Shown: piece by piece, positions 15,593 through 23,552 of the stretch
Position numbering within the stretch: position 1 is the stretch's first letter
Layout: each line of letters begins with the position of its first letter
DNA from: Marinospirillum minutulum DSM 6287
GTDB lineage: Bacteria; Pseudomonadota; Gammaproteobacteria; Pseudomonadales; Halomonadaceae
Reading direction: 5' to 3'
Assembly (NCBI RefSeq): GCF_000422325.1
Contig: NZ_AULO01000015.1
Span: 18,932 to 82,931 of the forward strand
DNA length: 64,000 nucleotides
Notes under the pieces: generated by a model
What the model was told of the DNA's origin: nothing
Databases searched by the model: none
What the model saw: only the letters and a program-made list of their open reading frames with translations
Position numbers and translations under genes: made by a program

Positions 15593-17083
15593 ATGAAAGT
15601 TTCCGCAGTTTTTAAATTTCGTAGCCCTGAAATTCGTGCATTACACCTAACTTGGATTGCATTTTTTATAACCTTCTATGTTTGGTTCAATATGGCGCCT
15701 TTAGCTTCTAGCATGTTAAAAAGTGCTGATTGGCTAACGCGTGATGATTTACGCCTTTTTGCTATTTGTAACGTGGCATTGACCATACCAGCACGCATCA
15801 TTGTTGGTATGGCGTTAGACCGCTTTGGCCCGCGCCGAGTGTTTTCTGTACTTATGGTCACCATGTCGATTCCCGCACTTACCTTTGCTTTTGGTTCAAC
15901 CCTTACCCAGTTGTTGGTTTCACGCTTAGTTTTAAGTTCTATCGGTGCTAGTTTTGTGGTGGGTATTCACATGACCGCCCTTTGGTTTAAACCTAGAGAT
16001 ATAGGTTTTGCAGAAGGCTTTTATGCCGGCTGGGGTAACTTTGGTTCCGCTGCTGCGGCCATGTCTTTACCGACCATTGCTTTAACTATGTACGGTGGTG
16101 ACGATGGCTGGCGCTGGGCGATAGGTCAGAGTGCCATTGTTATGGCTGCCTACGGTGTTTATTACTGGTTTGCTATTACTGATGGACCCGATGAAAAAGC
16201 CCACCGTAAACCTCGTAAAACCGCAGCCTTAGAAGTTAGCACTTGGGGCGATATGGTTAAGCTAATGCTTTGGACAATACCTTTAGTGGGTGTCTTGGCT
16301 ATTTTGGTTTGGCGTATAGAAAACATGGGTTATATAACCGAAACAGGTGCTTGGATAGCCTATGCCGTTATTGCTTTGGTGGTTGTTTACCAGCTAGTAC
16401 AAATACTGCGTGTTAACGTACCTATATTAAAGAAAGGTGTGCCAGAAGATGATCGCTATAGTTTTAATAGTGTGGCGGCACTTAACTCTACCTACTTTGC
16501 TAACTTTGGCGCAGAGCTTGCTGTTGTTTCTATGCTGCCGATGTTTTTTGAAGAAACTTGGGGGCTTAATGCAGCAACCGCCGGTTTAATTGCTGCTTCC
16601 TTTGCCTTTGTAAACCTAGTTGCTCGCCCTATGGGTGGCATGGTTTCAGACCGTATGGGTAATCGACGTTTTGTAATGCTGAGTTATATGTTTGGAATTT
16701 CAGCTGGCTTTGTCTTAATGGGTATGTTGAATTCTTCTTGGCCAATTATTATTGCTATAGCAGTGACTATCTTTACTTCAATATTTGTACAGGGTGCCGA
16801 GGGTGCAACCTTTGGTATTATTCCTTCCATTAAACGTAGGGTAACAGGGCAAATATCGGGTATGGCTGGGGCTTATGGTAATGTGGGTGCAGTGGTTTAC
16901 TTAACACTTTTCACCTATGTAACGCCAAGCCAGTTCTTCTATATTATTGCTGGGGGTGCTTTTGTTAGCTGGCTCATTTGTCTGGTGTGGTTAAAAGAGC
17001 CAGAAGATGCCTTCGGAGATGAATATTATATTTCATCAGTGGATAGAATGATTGCCGAGCAAGAAGCCCAACAAGGTAAATAA
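15593..17083 (+). CDS. Nitrate transporter, type I NarK
   Basis: The 496-residue major-facilitator protein has 12 predicted helices. Its N-terminus (SPEIRALHLTWIAFFITFYVWFN) and signature (HMTALWFKPRDIGFAEGFYAGWGNFGSAAAA) are those of NarK1 or type I carriers, thought to import nitrate with protons. It starts 17 bases after the stress protein. Together with the upstream type II carrier it reproduces the NarK1/NarK2 pair of pseudomonads and of the fused Paracoccus protein. Type I may start nitrate uptake before nitrite has accumulated for exchange. A terminator follows. Confidence 0.92.
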   Translation: MKVSAVFKFRSPEIRALHLTWIAFFITFYVWFNMAPLASSMLKSADWLTRDDLRLFAICNVALTIPARIIVGMALDRFGPRRVFSVLMVTMSIPALTFAFGSTLTQLLVSRLVLSSIGASFVVGIHMTALWFKPRDIGFAEGFYAGWGNFGSAAAAMSLPTIALTMYGGDDGWRWAIGQSAIVMAAYGVYYWFAITDGPDEKAHRKPRKTAALEVSTWGDMVKLMLWTIPLVGVLAILVWRIENMGYITETGAWIAYAVIALVVVYQLVQILRVNVPILKKGVPEDDRYSFNSVAALNSTYFANFGAELAVVSMLPMFFEETWGLNAATAGLIAASFAFVNLVARPMGGMVSDRMGNRRFVMLSYMFGISAGFVLMGMLNSSWPIIIAIAVTIFTSIFVQGAEGATFGIIPSIKRRVTGQISGMAGAYGNVGAVVYLTLFTYVTPSQFFYIIAGGAFVSWLICLVWLKEPEDAFGDEYYISSVDRMIAEQEAQQGK

Positions 17084-17091
17084 TAAGCCAT

Positions 17092-17133
17092 AAAAAACCG
17101 CCAAGCACTTTTAAGCACTTGGCGGTTTTTTTA
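17092..17133. terminator. Bidirectional terminator between type I narK and mog
   Basis: AACCGCCAAG (17096-17105) pairs with CTTGGCGGTT (17118-17127). A T-run follows on the plus strand and an A-run precedes it, so it can end both convergent transcripts. Confidence 0.9.
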
Positions 17134-17147
17134 TTGCTAGAAAAAAA

Positions 17148-17678
17148 TTAACTGGGTCGAAAAGCCTTGATGACAGACTCGTCACACTCAAGGTAAGGGC
17201 CTTCCATAATGTCGATACAGCAAGGAATAGCAGGAAAAACAGCATCTAAGCACTGGCGGATAGCTTTAGGTTTACCAGGTAGGTTTAGAATAAGACTGCT
17301 ACCTCTTAGCCCCGCAGTTTGACGCGATAAAATAGCTGTTGGTACATACTTTAAAGATTCAGCACGCATTAACTCACCAAAGCCGGGCATCATTCTGTCA
17401 CTAACTGCTTCTGTTGCCTCAGGGGTAACGTCTCTTAGTGCAGGCCCCGTGCCACCCGTAGTAATAACCAAGCAGCAGCCTTGGTAGTCCACTAGGTCTT
17501 TTAAGGTGGATTCAATGATGTCCTTTTCATCGGGAATAATTCGGTAAACTGCTTCCCAAGGACTGGTTAAATAATCTTTTAAGGTGTTAATAATTGCTTG
17601 GCCAGATAGGTCTTCATAAGCACCTGAGCTGGCTCTATCGCTAACCGTTACAATTCCAATACGTGCAGATTCACTCAT
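17148..17678 (-). CDS. mog: Molybdopterin adenylyltransferase
   Basis: The 176-residue protein matches Mog: IGIVTVSDRASSGAYEDLSG at the start, the TTGGTGPALRDVTPEAT motif, and PGFGELMR with LNLPGKPKAI. It adenylates molybdopterin before molybdenum insertion, a step needed for Mo-bis-MGD in NarG. It is the second gene after a small conserved gene, nine bases apart. Its presence beside nar and a possible NarL-type repeat upstream suggest co-regulation with nitrate respiration. MoaB is the closest alternative, but the C-terminal half fits Mog better. Confidence 0.92.
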   Translation of the reverse strand: MSESARIGIVTVSDRASSGAYEDLSGQAIINTLKDYLTSPWEAVYRIIPDEKDIIESTLKDLVDYQGCCLVITTGGTGPALRDVTPEATEAVSDRMMPGFGELMRAESLKYVPTAILSRQTAGLRGSSLILNLPGKPKAIRQCLDAVFPAIPCCIDIMEGPYLECDESVIKAFRPS

Positions 17679-17687
17679 TAAGTATCC

Positions 17688-18092
17688 TCAATAAATCTCA
17701 ATTAATTCACCGTCCCGACTGATCGCCAAAAACTGAGAAATTTTACCTAGGCGAATTTGCTCTACCATCATATTTAAAGGTTGAACACATTCATCACTAT
17801 TTAGCGCTTGTCCAGCATGACCACTCATGGCAGAAATAAAAGCTACATCCCAAGAATGCCCTGTCGTTTCAGCTTCGGCAACAAGTGTAGCAAAACTAGC
17901 CGCTTCTTCGGGTGTTTTATCCACACATAAAATTGGATCGAGTGCACCACCTTCACCCTTTTCAAAAGCTGCTTTTTCTTCAGGGGTTGCATCGTCTGGT
18001 AATACGGCTTTAGCAAAAACAAATAGTAACCGCTGTGGGTTAGTTTCATTTTTTGCAGTAGTGATTAAATCAGCATAATTTTCAATAGACAT
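17688..18092 (-). CDS. Conserved small protein upstream of mog, function unknown
   Basis: The protein has 134 residues from the ATG at 18092, which has GGAG at the right distance; a longer in-frame start at 18158 looks spurious. It begins MSIENYADLITTAKNETNPQ and contains LLFVFAKAVLPDDATPEEKAAF. It has no signal peptide or membrane helix. Similar short proteins in pseudomonads often carry an uninformative ribonucleotide reductase-alpha label, but no such domain is visible. It forms a two-gene unit with mog. Confidence 0.75.
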   Translation of the reverse strand: MSIENYADLITTAKNETNPQRLLFVFAKAVLPDDATPEEKAAFEKGEGGALDPILCVDKTPEEAASFATLVAEAETTGHSWDVAFISAMSGHAGQALNSDECVQPLNMMVEQIRLGKISQFLAISRDGELIEIY

Positions 18093-18173
18093 GGGGGAAC
18101 TCCACCCTAGAGGATAAAGTAATATCTTAACAACAGAGGGGGCTAAAGGTGTCAGCACAGAAGTGGCAGTAGA

Positions 18174-18197
18174 ACTACCTACTTGGAGATAGGTAGT
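18174..18197. promoter_or_regulatory. Inverted repeat in the mog-operon/diguanylate cyclase promoter region
   Basis: ACTACCTA (18174-18181) and TAGGTAGT (18190-18197) are perfect 8-base arms around eight bases. The right arm contains a full NarL heptamer on the minus strand (TACCTAT) and the left arm contains TACCTAC, a near match. A GAACTACCTA ten-mer is shared with the narK upstream region (13371-13380). It may be a NarL site with wider spacing or the operator of another regulator. Confidence 0.5.
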
Positions 18198-18280
18198 CGT
18201 CTAGACTAGGTTAGTGTAATGTATATAATCAGATGATAATATGTAAGAAATTGATATGAATAGAAGAGCCTCACTACTCA

Positions 18281-19202
18281 ATGAACTCAAACAATAAAGA
18301 CTTAAACACCAGTCATCAAGCAGTAACCACTATTTTAGATAGTCTTGATGCGCTCGTTTATGTAGCGGATATGGATACCCACGAACTCTTATTTATGAAT
18401 GAGTATGGTCGTAAAAAATGGGGTAATCCGGCTGGACGCAAATGTTGGCAGGTATTACAAACCAAGCAGACTGGCCCATGCAGCTTTTGTACTAACCCTA
18501 TATTGCTAGACAAACCAAGGCAAGCCAACGGGTGTACAAATAACGGAAATAAAAAATACGGCTAATAATCAGTGGTATCAATGCCGAGATCAAGCTGTAC
18601 CTTGGTTAGATGGGCGGTTAGTACGTATAGAAGTGGCAACCAACATAACAGATCGGAAGCTAATGGAAGAAGAGCTTCAGCATGCCCGTTTAAAGGCAGA
18701 GCAACTGGCAGATACCGATGCCCTGACAGGTTTAAATAACCGCCGTGCTTTTTTTAATTTAGGTAAACAACTGCTGCATCAAGCTGAGCGTAACCTTACG
18801 CCAGTTGCTTTAATTATGTTTGATTTAGACTACTTCAAACAAATTAATGACCGTTATGGTCATGCATTAGGTGATGAAACCCTAGTTTCTATTGCAAGAG
18901 TTACTGAAGGACAAATACGCTCATCCGATGTTTTGGCGCGTTTGGGTGGTGAAGAGTTTGCCATACTTATGCCGCAAGCAACCCTAGAGCAAGCCTTAAC
19001 CTTGGCTGAGCGATTAAGCCAAGCCTTTTTTAAAAATAAAATTGTTCACAGCAAAGGGCAGATTACTTGTACTGCTAGTTTTGGAGTGAGCGCACTAGAA
19101 GTTGTTGCCACTAAAACATTAGATTCACTTATTGCTGAGGCAGATAAAGCTCTTTATGTGGCAAAAAATAATGGCAGGAATCAGATAAGGGCCGCCAACT
19201 AG
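18281..19202 (+). pseudogene. PAS-GGDEF diguanylate cyclase interrupted by a one-base frameshift
   Basis: The PAS domain (LVYVADMDTHELLFMNEYGR, then CWQVLQTKQTGPCSFC) reads in one frame to a stop at 18563-18565. The remainder, GVQITEIKNTANNQWYQCRD and then RLVRIEVATNITDRK, continues in the next frame into an intact GGDEF domain (ARLGGEEFAIL) ending at 19202. Removing one C from CC at 18515-18516 restores LLDKQGKPTGV, the expected family sequence. This is either a true inactivating insertion or a sequencing error. If intact, it would be a cytoplasmic cyclase of about 306 residues. A GGDEF-only product from 18633 is conceivable. Confidence 0.8.
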
Positions 19203-19210
19203 TCTTATTG

Positions 19211-19242
19211 AGTAAGAGGCGAATATTAGCCCGCCTCTTACT
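19211..19242. terminator. Convergent hairpin, probable terminator
   Basis: AGTAAGAGGCG and CGCCTCTTACT form a perfect 11-base-pair stem with a ten-base loop between two convergent genes. T-runs are poor on both sides, so efficiency is uncertain. Confidence 0.55.
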
Positions 19243-19276
19243 CTGCCACTTAGGCAAAAAAACTAGGAAGCCAGAT

Positions 19277-19414
19277 TTACACTATTCCCTTATTCTGCTT
19301 TTTGGCTTCTCTAGCATCACGCACTACTGAGCGTAAGATATATAAAAGAACGCCTAGACTTAGTGCAGGCCACATTAAAATATATAAAGAATAAAGGGCG
19401 GTTTTAGTATTCAT
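19277..19414 (-). CDS. Small membrane protein, putative symporter small subunit (45 aa)
   Basis: A 45-residue frame starts at the ATG at 19414 with AGGAG six bases upstream. It has one hydrophobic helix (LYSLYILMWPALSLGVLLYI) followed by a basic tail (RSVVRDAREAKKQNK). It begins 23 bases after the symporter stop. Tiny proteins of this pattern are found beside sodium:solute symporters and are annotated as putative transporter small subunits. A role in folding or stability of the carrier is inferred. Confidence 0.75.
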   Translation of the reverse strand: MNTKTALYSLYILMWPALSLGVLLYILRSVVRDAREAKKQNKGIV

Positions 19415-19437
19415 AAAAAACTCCTAATGAAATGGTT

Positions 19438-21075
19438 TTATGCAGATGGATCGTAGCTTTGTACTTCTTCATTAATTGTGCCGAAATCAAACCTAGGTGC
19501 TTTACTCATTAAACTCATAACCGTACACACCAGCGTACTTACCCCAAAAGCAGTAAGAGAAGCTAATAAAACTGTGTAATCACGCATAAAGCCAAGGTTA
19601 AAGTAAAGCGCTGCAATACCCGCTAAAACGCCAAACACTGCACCTAAACGAACGCCCAAGAAAGCAAAGGCCATTAAGCCAATAACCACCGCAGCGCCCA
19701 CCGCACTAAACGCTTCAAAAACATAAGCAATTAAGCCAACCATAGGTAGTAGCTCAAAGCGCACTAAGCAGAATAAAAGCATGGCAACGGTAACCGACCA
19801 GGTAAAGGCAGCATTGGTAACCTTATCCCAAAACACACTGGCAATTACTGGGAAAACAATCGCGCCCCATAAGGCACCCACAAACACCAGCATTACTAAA
19901 ATATCTAAAGAGAAGCTGGCAAAAACTATACCTATGGCAGTAGCAGCTACCATAGTGATACGGCCAATAAATAACATGCGCGTTGGGTCAGGCTTGTCTT
20001 TAGCAATATTTTTACCATACACATCTGCCATCATTATGGCTGAAAGTGCACACAAGTCTGAGTCAGCAGTCGAAGACAGCGAACTAATAACCAGCAAGAA
20101 AAACAGCGCAACCATAATAGGTGACAAATAAGTAGAAACCACCTGAGGTATTAGGTTGTTGGTATCACCATTCATTGGTTCAATACCGGCAGTAAGCGCC
20201 AATAAACCAATCATACCCAAACCAATAACAATAGCGCCGTAACCTAAAGTGGCAGTAATAAAAGTTGATTTAATGTGCTTCTCATCTACTGCAAATAAGC
20301 GTTGTGAGATAGTTTGGTTGCCCACTGCATAAGCGAGAACAGCAAAGAAGAAGGGCGCACCCTGTTCTAAAAAGGCTGTTTTAGAAAAGAAGCTTTGCTG
20401 CTCTAAAGTTAAGCTACTTAAACCGGTGACAAAAGCACTAGGGCCACCCATAGCAAACAAAATGGCAGGAATAATCACCACCGCAATGGCCATTAAAGCA
20501 ACCAGTTGAATAAAGTCAGTAAAGACTGCTGCTCTAAAACCAGACCAGAAGGTGTAAGCCAGTACACCCACGCCAGCAATAATTACACCTGCCTGAAAAG
20601 ACAAAGGTGATAAGACCGCAACCAAAGCACCAGCAGCAGTAAAGTTAACCATTAAACTAATGGTGCTACCTAAGACGTTAGACACAGCTAAAATTAATTG
20701 ACTAGAGGAACCGTGCCTAGCATGAATAAGCTCACCTAAAGTATGGGCTTTAGGGGCAAGCTTTCTAAAGCGCTGGCCAAAGGGGTAGATAAACAAAATC
20801 ATCAACGCACCCCAAAGACCGTAATGTAAGGGACCAGAAACACCATAGGTATAGCCAGAAGTAGCTGCAGCATAAAAAGATGCAGCCCAAATCCAAGTGG
20901 CAGTCATACTAGAAGAAGCTAAGCCTATACCTATGCGCTGGTTAGCAACCATATAGGCATCAGCATTTTCATTTTTTTTACGAATCATTAAAGTTAATAA
21001 ATATGTACCGCCATAAAAAGCTGCAAGCATTAGCAATACAGTGGCGGTAGAGAATTGATAAAAATCTAATTCCAT
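19438..21075 (-). CDS. Sodium:solute symporter (SSS/SLC5 family)
   Basis: The 545-residue protein has about 13 hydrophobic helices and the SSS fold. ADAYMVANQRIGIGLASSSMTAT near residue 40 is the first-helix region typical of the urea/DUR3-like and related branches. GNQTISQRLFAVDE and SSLSSTADSDLCALSAIMMADVYG contain conserved SSS segments. The substrate cannot be assigned from sequence; urea, carboxylates or amino acids are possible. A 45-residue partner follows, and a terminator-like hairpin lies 33 bases before the start. Confidence 0.88.
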   Translation of the reverse strand: MELDFYQFSTATVLLMLAAFYGGTYLLTLMIRKKNENADAYMVANQRIGIGLASSSMTATWIWAASFYAAATSGYTYGVSGPLHYGLWGALMILFIYPFGQRFRKLAPKAHTLGELIHARHGSSSQLILAVSNVLGSTISLMVNFTAAGALVAVLSPLSFQAGVIIAGVGVLAYTFWSGFRAAVFTDFIQLVALMAIAVVIIPAILFAMGGPSAFVTGLSSLTLEQQSFFSKTAFLEQGAPFFFAVLAYAVGNQTISQRLFAVDEKHIKSTFITATLGYGAIVIGLGMIGLLALTAGIEPMNGDTNNLIPQVVSTYLSPIMVALFFLLVISSLSSTADSDLCALSAIMMADVYGKNIAKDKPDPTRMLFIGRITMVAATAIGIVFASFSLDILVMLVFVGALWGAIVFPVIASVFWDKVTNAAFTWSVTVAMLLFCLVRFELLPMVGLIAYVFEAFSAVGAAVVIGLMAFAFLGVRLGAVFGVLAGIAALYFNLGFMRDYTVLLASLTAFGVSTLVCTVMSLMSKAPRFDFGTINEEVQSYDPSA

Positions 21076-21107
21076 CGTTTTAGTCTCTTAATGTAAAAAA
21101 TAAGCAC

Positions 21108-21137
21108 AAAAAACCAGCCCTCTCTAAAACAGGGTGG
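21108..21137 (-). terminator. Terminator-like hairpin in the symporter leader (possible attenuator)
   Basis: On the minus strand CCACCCT (21137-21131) pairs with AGGG and TGG (21121-21114, one bulged C), followed by six Ts (21113-21108). It lies 33 bases upstream of the symporter start, too close for another full promoter, so it probably acts inside the symporter leader. Confidence 0.55.
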
Positions 21138-21171
21138 CGGCATTAAATACGAGAAAATTAAAGGATGGTAT

Positions 21172-21255
21172 TTAAGTAGGAAGCGAGATGTTTTGAATGC
21201 AGAGTAAAGGCTTGCTAAAGATTGGTTGGTGGAAGCTAAGTGCTACCGTGACCAT
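21172..21255 (-). CDS. Possible 27-residue leader peptide upstream of the symporter
   Basis: The ATG at 21255 is preceded by GGAGG with nine-base spacing and encodes MVTVALSFHQPIFSKPLL and nine more residues before TAA at 21172. It lies just before the terminator-like hairpin, the layout expected of an attenuator leader. The peptide has no run of one amino acid that would explain sensing. It may not be translated. Confidence 0.3.
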   Translation of the reverse strand: MVTVALSFHQPIFSKPLLCIQNISLPT

Positions 21256-21303
21256 GAATAATGACCTCCAAAATAAATGAATTACTTGTTTGCTTAACAG
21301 TAA

Positions 21304-21364
21304 CCTACTGACTAGAAAGGCTTTTTATTCGCAGTAGGCTTAGCATTCTACCCGAAAAAGCCTT
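21304..21364. repeat. Interleaved inverted repeats, pseudoknot-compatible
   Basis: CCTACTG (21304-21310) pairs with CAGTAGG (21332-21338), and AAGGCTTTTT (21317-21326) pairs with AAAAAGCCTT (21355-21364). The order a-b-a'-b' is that of an H-type pseudoknot. It lies between the symporter leader and the divergent diguanylate cyclase gene. No known riboswitch is recognised. Outside this and the leader elements I see nothing else in 21076-21507. Confidence 0.5.
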
Positions 21365-21507
21365 GAACAGCCAATTCACGCCTAAAGCTGTAAAGTGCAA
21401 ACCTTATTTTTGGCCTTGGTTTACCCTTAAATAAGTGATTTATACTCGCCAAAAGTAAGGTTATATTGTGTTAAGTTATAGATTGTAAGGATCTCAGAGG
21501 CCAACTT

Positions 21508-22545
21508 ATGGAAAGCTACATTAGACTAGCAGAAGACCCAGCCAGAGGTGGCTATTGGCTTAGCCCAAGTTTATTTTGGGTTGGCTTGCTACTAGTTTTA
21601 ACTTTGCTCGCCACGCTTATTTATTTTACTAGCTACTACCGTAGTAGGCTTAAAAAGCAAAATATGCAGTTAGAAAGCTTGCGTGAGGACTCGGACTCTT
21701 TTCGTTATTTGGTTGAAACAGCACACGAAGGGATTGCGGTTGTACAAGATAAAAGATTGGTGTATGCCAACCCAAGAATGAGTGAAATGAGTGGTTATAC
21801 CAGAACAGAACTTAAGGCACTAGACTCCTTTTTACCACTTATTCACCCCTCGGCACGAGAGGCAATGCTAGCTAATTATCAAAAACGTTTAGCAGGAAAA
21901 AAAGCTCCACAGCGTTATGAAAGTTTATTTTTACGCAAAAATGGTAATAGCTACCCTATTGAAATAAGTGGAGTGGCGATTGTTTGGCAAGGAAAGCCAG
22001 CAACGCTAAATATGCTTACCGATATTTCTTACCGTAAAGCAGTAGAAGAAAAAATGCAGTACCTAGCACTCCATGATTCTTTAACAGGCTTACCCAACCG
22101 AGTCATGCTTAACGACCGATTAGAGCAGGCAATAACACGAGCAAAGCGCAACAATACCCAGCTAGCAGTAGTCTTTGTTGATCTTAACGGTTTTAAACAA
22201 GTGAATGATACCTATGGTCACGAGTTAGGTGACTTGCTGCTTCAACAAGTAACCCAGCGCCTTAAAGCCTTGCTTAGAGAATCCGATACCTTGGCACGTC
22301 TAGGTGGAGATGAGTTTATTGTGCTTCTAACAGACATTAAAGACAGTCAAGGCGTAGAGAAAAGCATGAATCGTATTAACGCCACCATGGCAGAGCCTTT
22401 TCAAATTGAAGGCCATGAAATACATAGTTATGTAAGTCAAGGCTCAGCTATTTTTCCTGAACATGGAGTAACAGCAAAAGAGCTATTAAGCCTAGCGGAT
22501 AAAAATATGTACGCTAATAAACGAGATTATTACCAGCACCATTAG
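21508..22545 (+). CDS. Membrane-anchored PAS-GGDEF diguanylate cyclase
   Basis: The 345-residue protein has one membrane helix (about 20-42), a short coiled coil, a PAS domain (about 60-178) and a GGDEF domain (about 185-342). The active-site signature is intact (ARLGGDEFIVLL), with FVDLNGFKQVND and YGHELGD around the metal and GTP sites. No RxxD inhibitory site is evident just before GGDEF. It should make c-di-GMP at the membrane. An AGAGG site precedes the ATG. It is transcribed away from the symporter and stands alone. Confidence 0.9.
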   Translation: MESYIRLAEDPARGGYWLSPSLFWVGLLLVLTLLATLIYFTSYYRSRLKKQNMQLESLREDSDSFRYLVETAHEGIAVVQDKRLVYANPRMSEMSGYTRTELKALDSFLPLIHPSAREAMLANYQKRLAGKKAPQRYESLFLRKNGNSYPIEISGVAIVWQGKPATLNMLTDISYRKAVEEKMQYLALHDSLTGLPNRVMLNDRLEQAITRAKRNNTQLAVVFVDLNGFKQVNDTYGHELGDLLLQQVTQRLKALLRESDTLARLGGDEFIVLLTDIKDSQGVEKSMNRINATMAEPFQIEGHEIHSYVSQGSAIFPEHGVTAKELLSLADKNMYANKRDYYQHH

Positions 22546-22604
22546 ATTAACAGCCTTTTAAGACTGTTTAGTGGTTTTTGGGGAGACTGTGTTTAGAGAG
22601 GTGA

Positions 22605-22681
22605 TGGCGCGCTAGGCGGGAGTCGAACCCACGACCTTCGCCTTCGGAGGGCGACACTCTATCCAACTGAGCTACTAGCGC
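22605..22681 (-). tRNA. tRNA-Arg (anticodon CCG)
   Basis: A full cloverleaf reads on the minus strand: acceptor GCGCTAG pairs with CTAGCGC, the D arm includes TAGCTCAGTTGGATAGAG, the anticodon loop is CTCCGAA between TCGCC and GGCGA, and the T arm contains GGTTCGA. CCA is encoded (22607-22605). It decodes CGG. Confidence 0.95.
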
Positions 22682-22731
22682 ACTTCTTGTAAAGGGTGTT
22701 TACAAGGTCAGGAATTGTAGGGGGCTAGTGG

Positions 22732-23544
22732 TTATTTGTCCAGCACAGCCGCTTGTTGTTGAATAAACCTTTCTATTTGTGCGCGGCTTAATTCACCAAA
22801 GTGTCTGTCCACTTGTTCGCCTTTGGCATTATAAAATACCGTAGCGGGCAAACCGGGTGCTCTAAAAATTCTGCCTGCCTTTTGGTGAATATCAATCAGC
22901 ACTGCACTAAAGCTTAAATTCTGGCTGCGTAAAAACTGATCTACGGCTACTGGGCTTTCGCCTTGGTTTATCATTATTAGCTGTACTCGGTCGTCATCTT
23001 CAAAGCTTTCTAACATGGGCATTTCGCGGCGGCAGGGTGGGCACCAAGTGGCCCACATATTAACCACCAGTGGCTTGCCTTGAAATTCAGTGAGTAATAC
23101 TTCTTCACCTGCAAGGTTAGTAAAAGCCTGGGAGGGTAAGGCTTCGCTAGTGAATTGGTTGCCGGGTGTTAGCAGCAGTAGGGCTAGACCAACAAGGCTA
23201 GCAATACCTAAGTTAATACCCCCCCTAATGACTAGTTGTGGTTTGTTATAAAGATAAAGACCCGTAAAAATTGTTGCTGATAAAACGGCACCCCAAACAC
23301 TAAAGCCAGGTTGCCAAAAATACAGCAAAGTCCAAGGTTCTTTTAAATAAGCCGAAGGGGTACCAGCGGCATAAACCAGCCTAGAGCCTAGTGTTGCTGC
23401 TAGGGCGGTTAGCCAGCCCCAGCGAGCAAGGCCAGGATAACGCTTATTAAGGAGTTCACTGCTCACTAACAAAATAATCAATGCCACTAGACCAGGTAAG
23501 CGGCTGAGTGGCAGAACTAAAGGGCCTAAAGTGATAGCTTCCAT
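22732..23544 (-). CDS. Membrane-anchored thioredoxin-like protein (TlpA type)
   Basis: The 270-residue protein has an N-terminal membrane region of four helices (about 5-130) that resembles part of prolipoprotein diacylglyceryl transferase, then a TlpA/ResA-like thioredoxin domain (about 138-260). The redox motif is WATWCPPCRREMP and the cis-proline is in APGLPATVFY. It should reduce disulfides on the periplasmic side. It starts eight bases after a DsbG-like gene, so the two probably form a periplasmic thiol-redox operon. Confidence 0.88.
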   Translation of the reverse strand: MEAITLGPLVLPLSRLPGLVALIILLVSSELLNKRYPGLARWGWLTALAATLGSRLVYAAGTPSAYLKEPWTLLYFWQPGFSVWGAVLSATIFTGLYLYNKPQLVIRGGINLGIASLVGLALLLLTPGNQFTSEALPSQAFTNLAGEEVLLTEFQGKPLVVNMWATWCPPCRREMPMLESFEDDDRVQLIMINQGESPVAVDQFLRSQNLSFSAVLIDIHQKAGRIFRAPGLPATVFYNAKGEQVDRHFGELSRAQIERFIQQQAAVLDK

Positions 23545-23552
23545 TTTTTATC

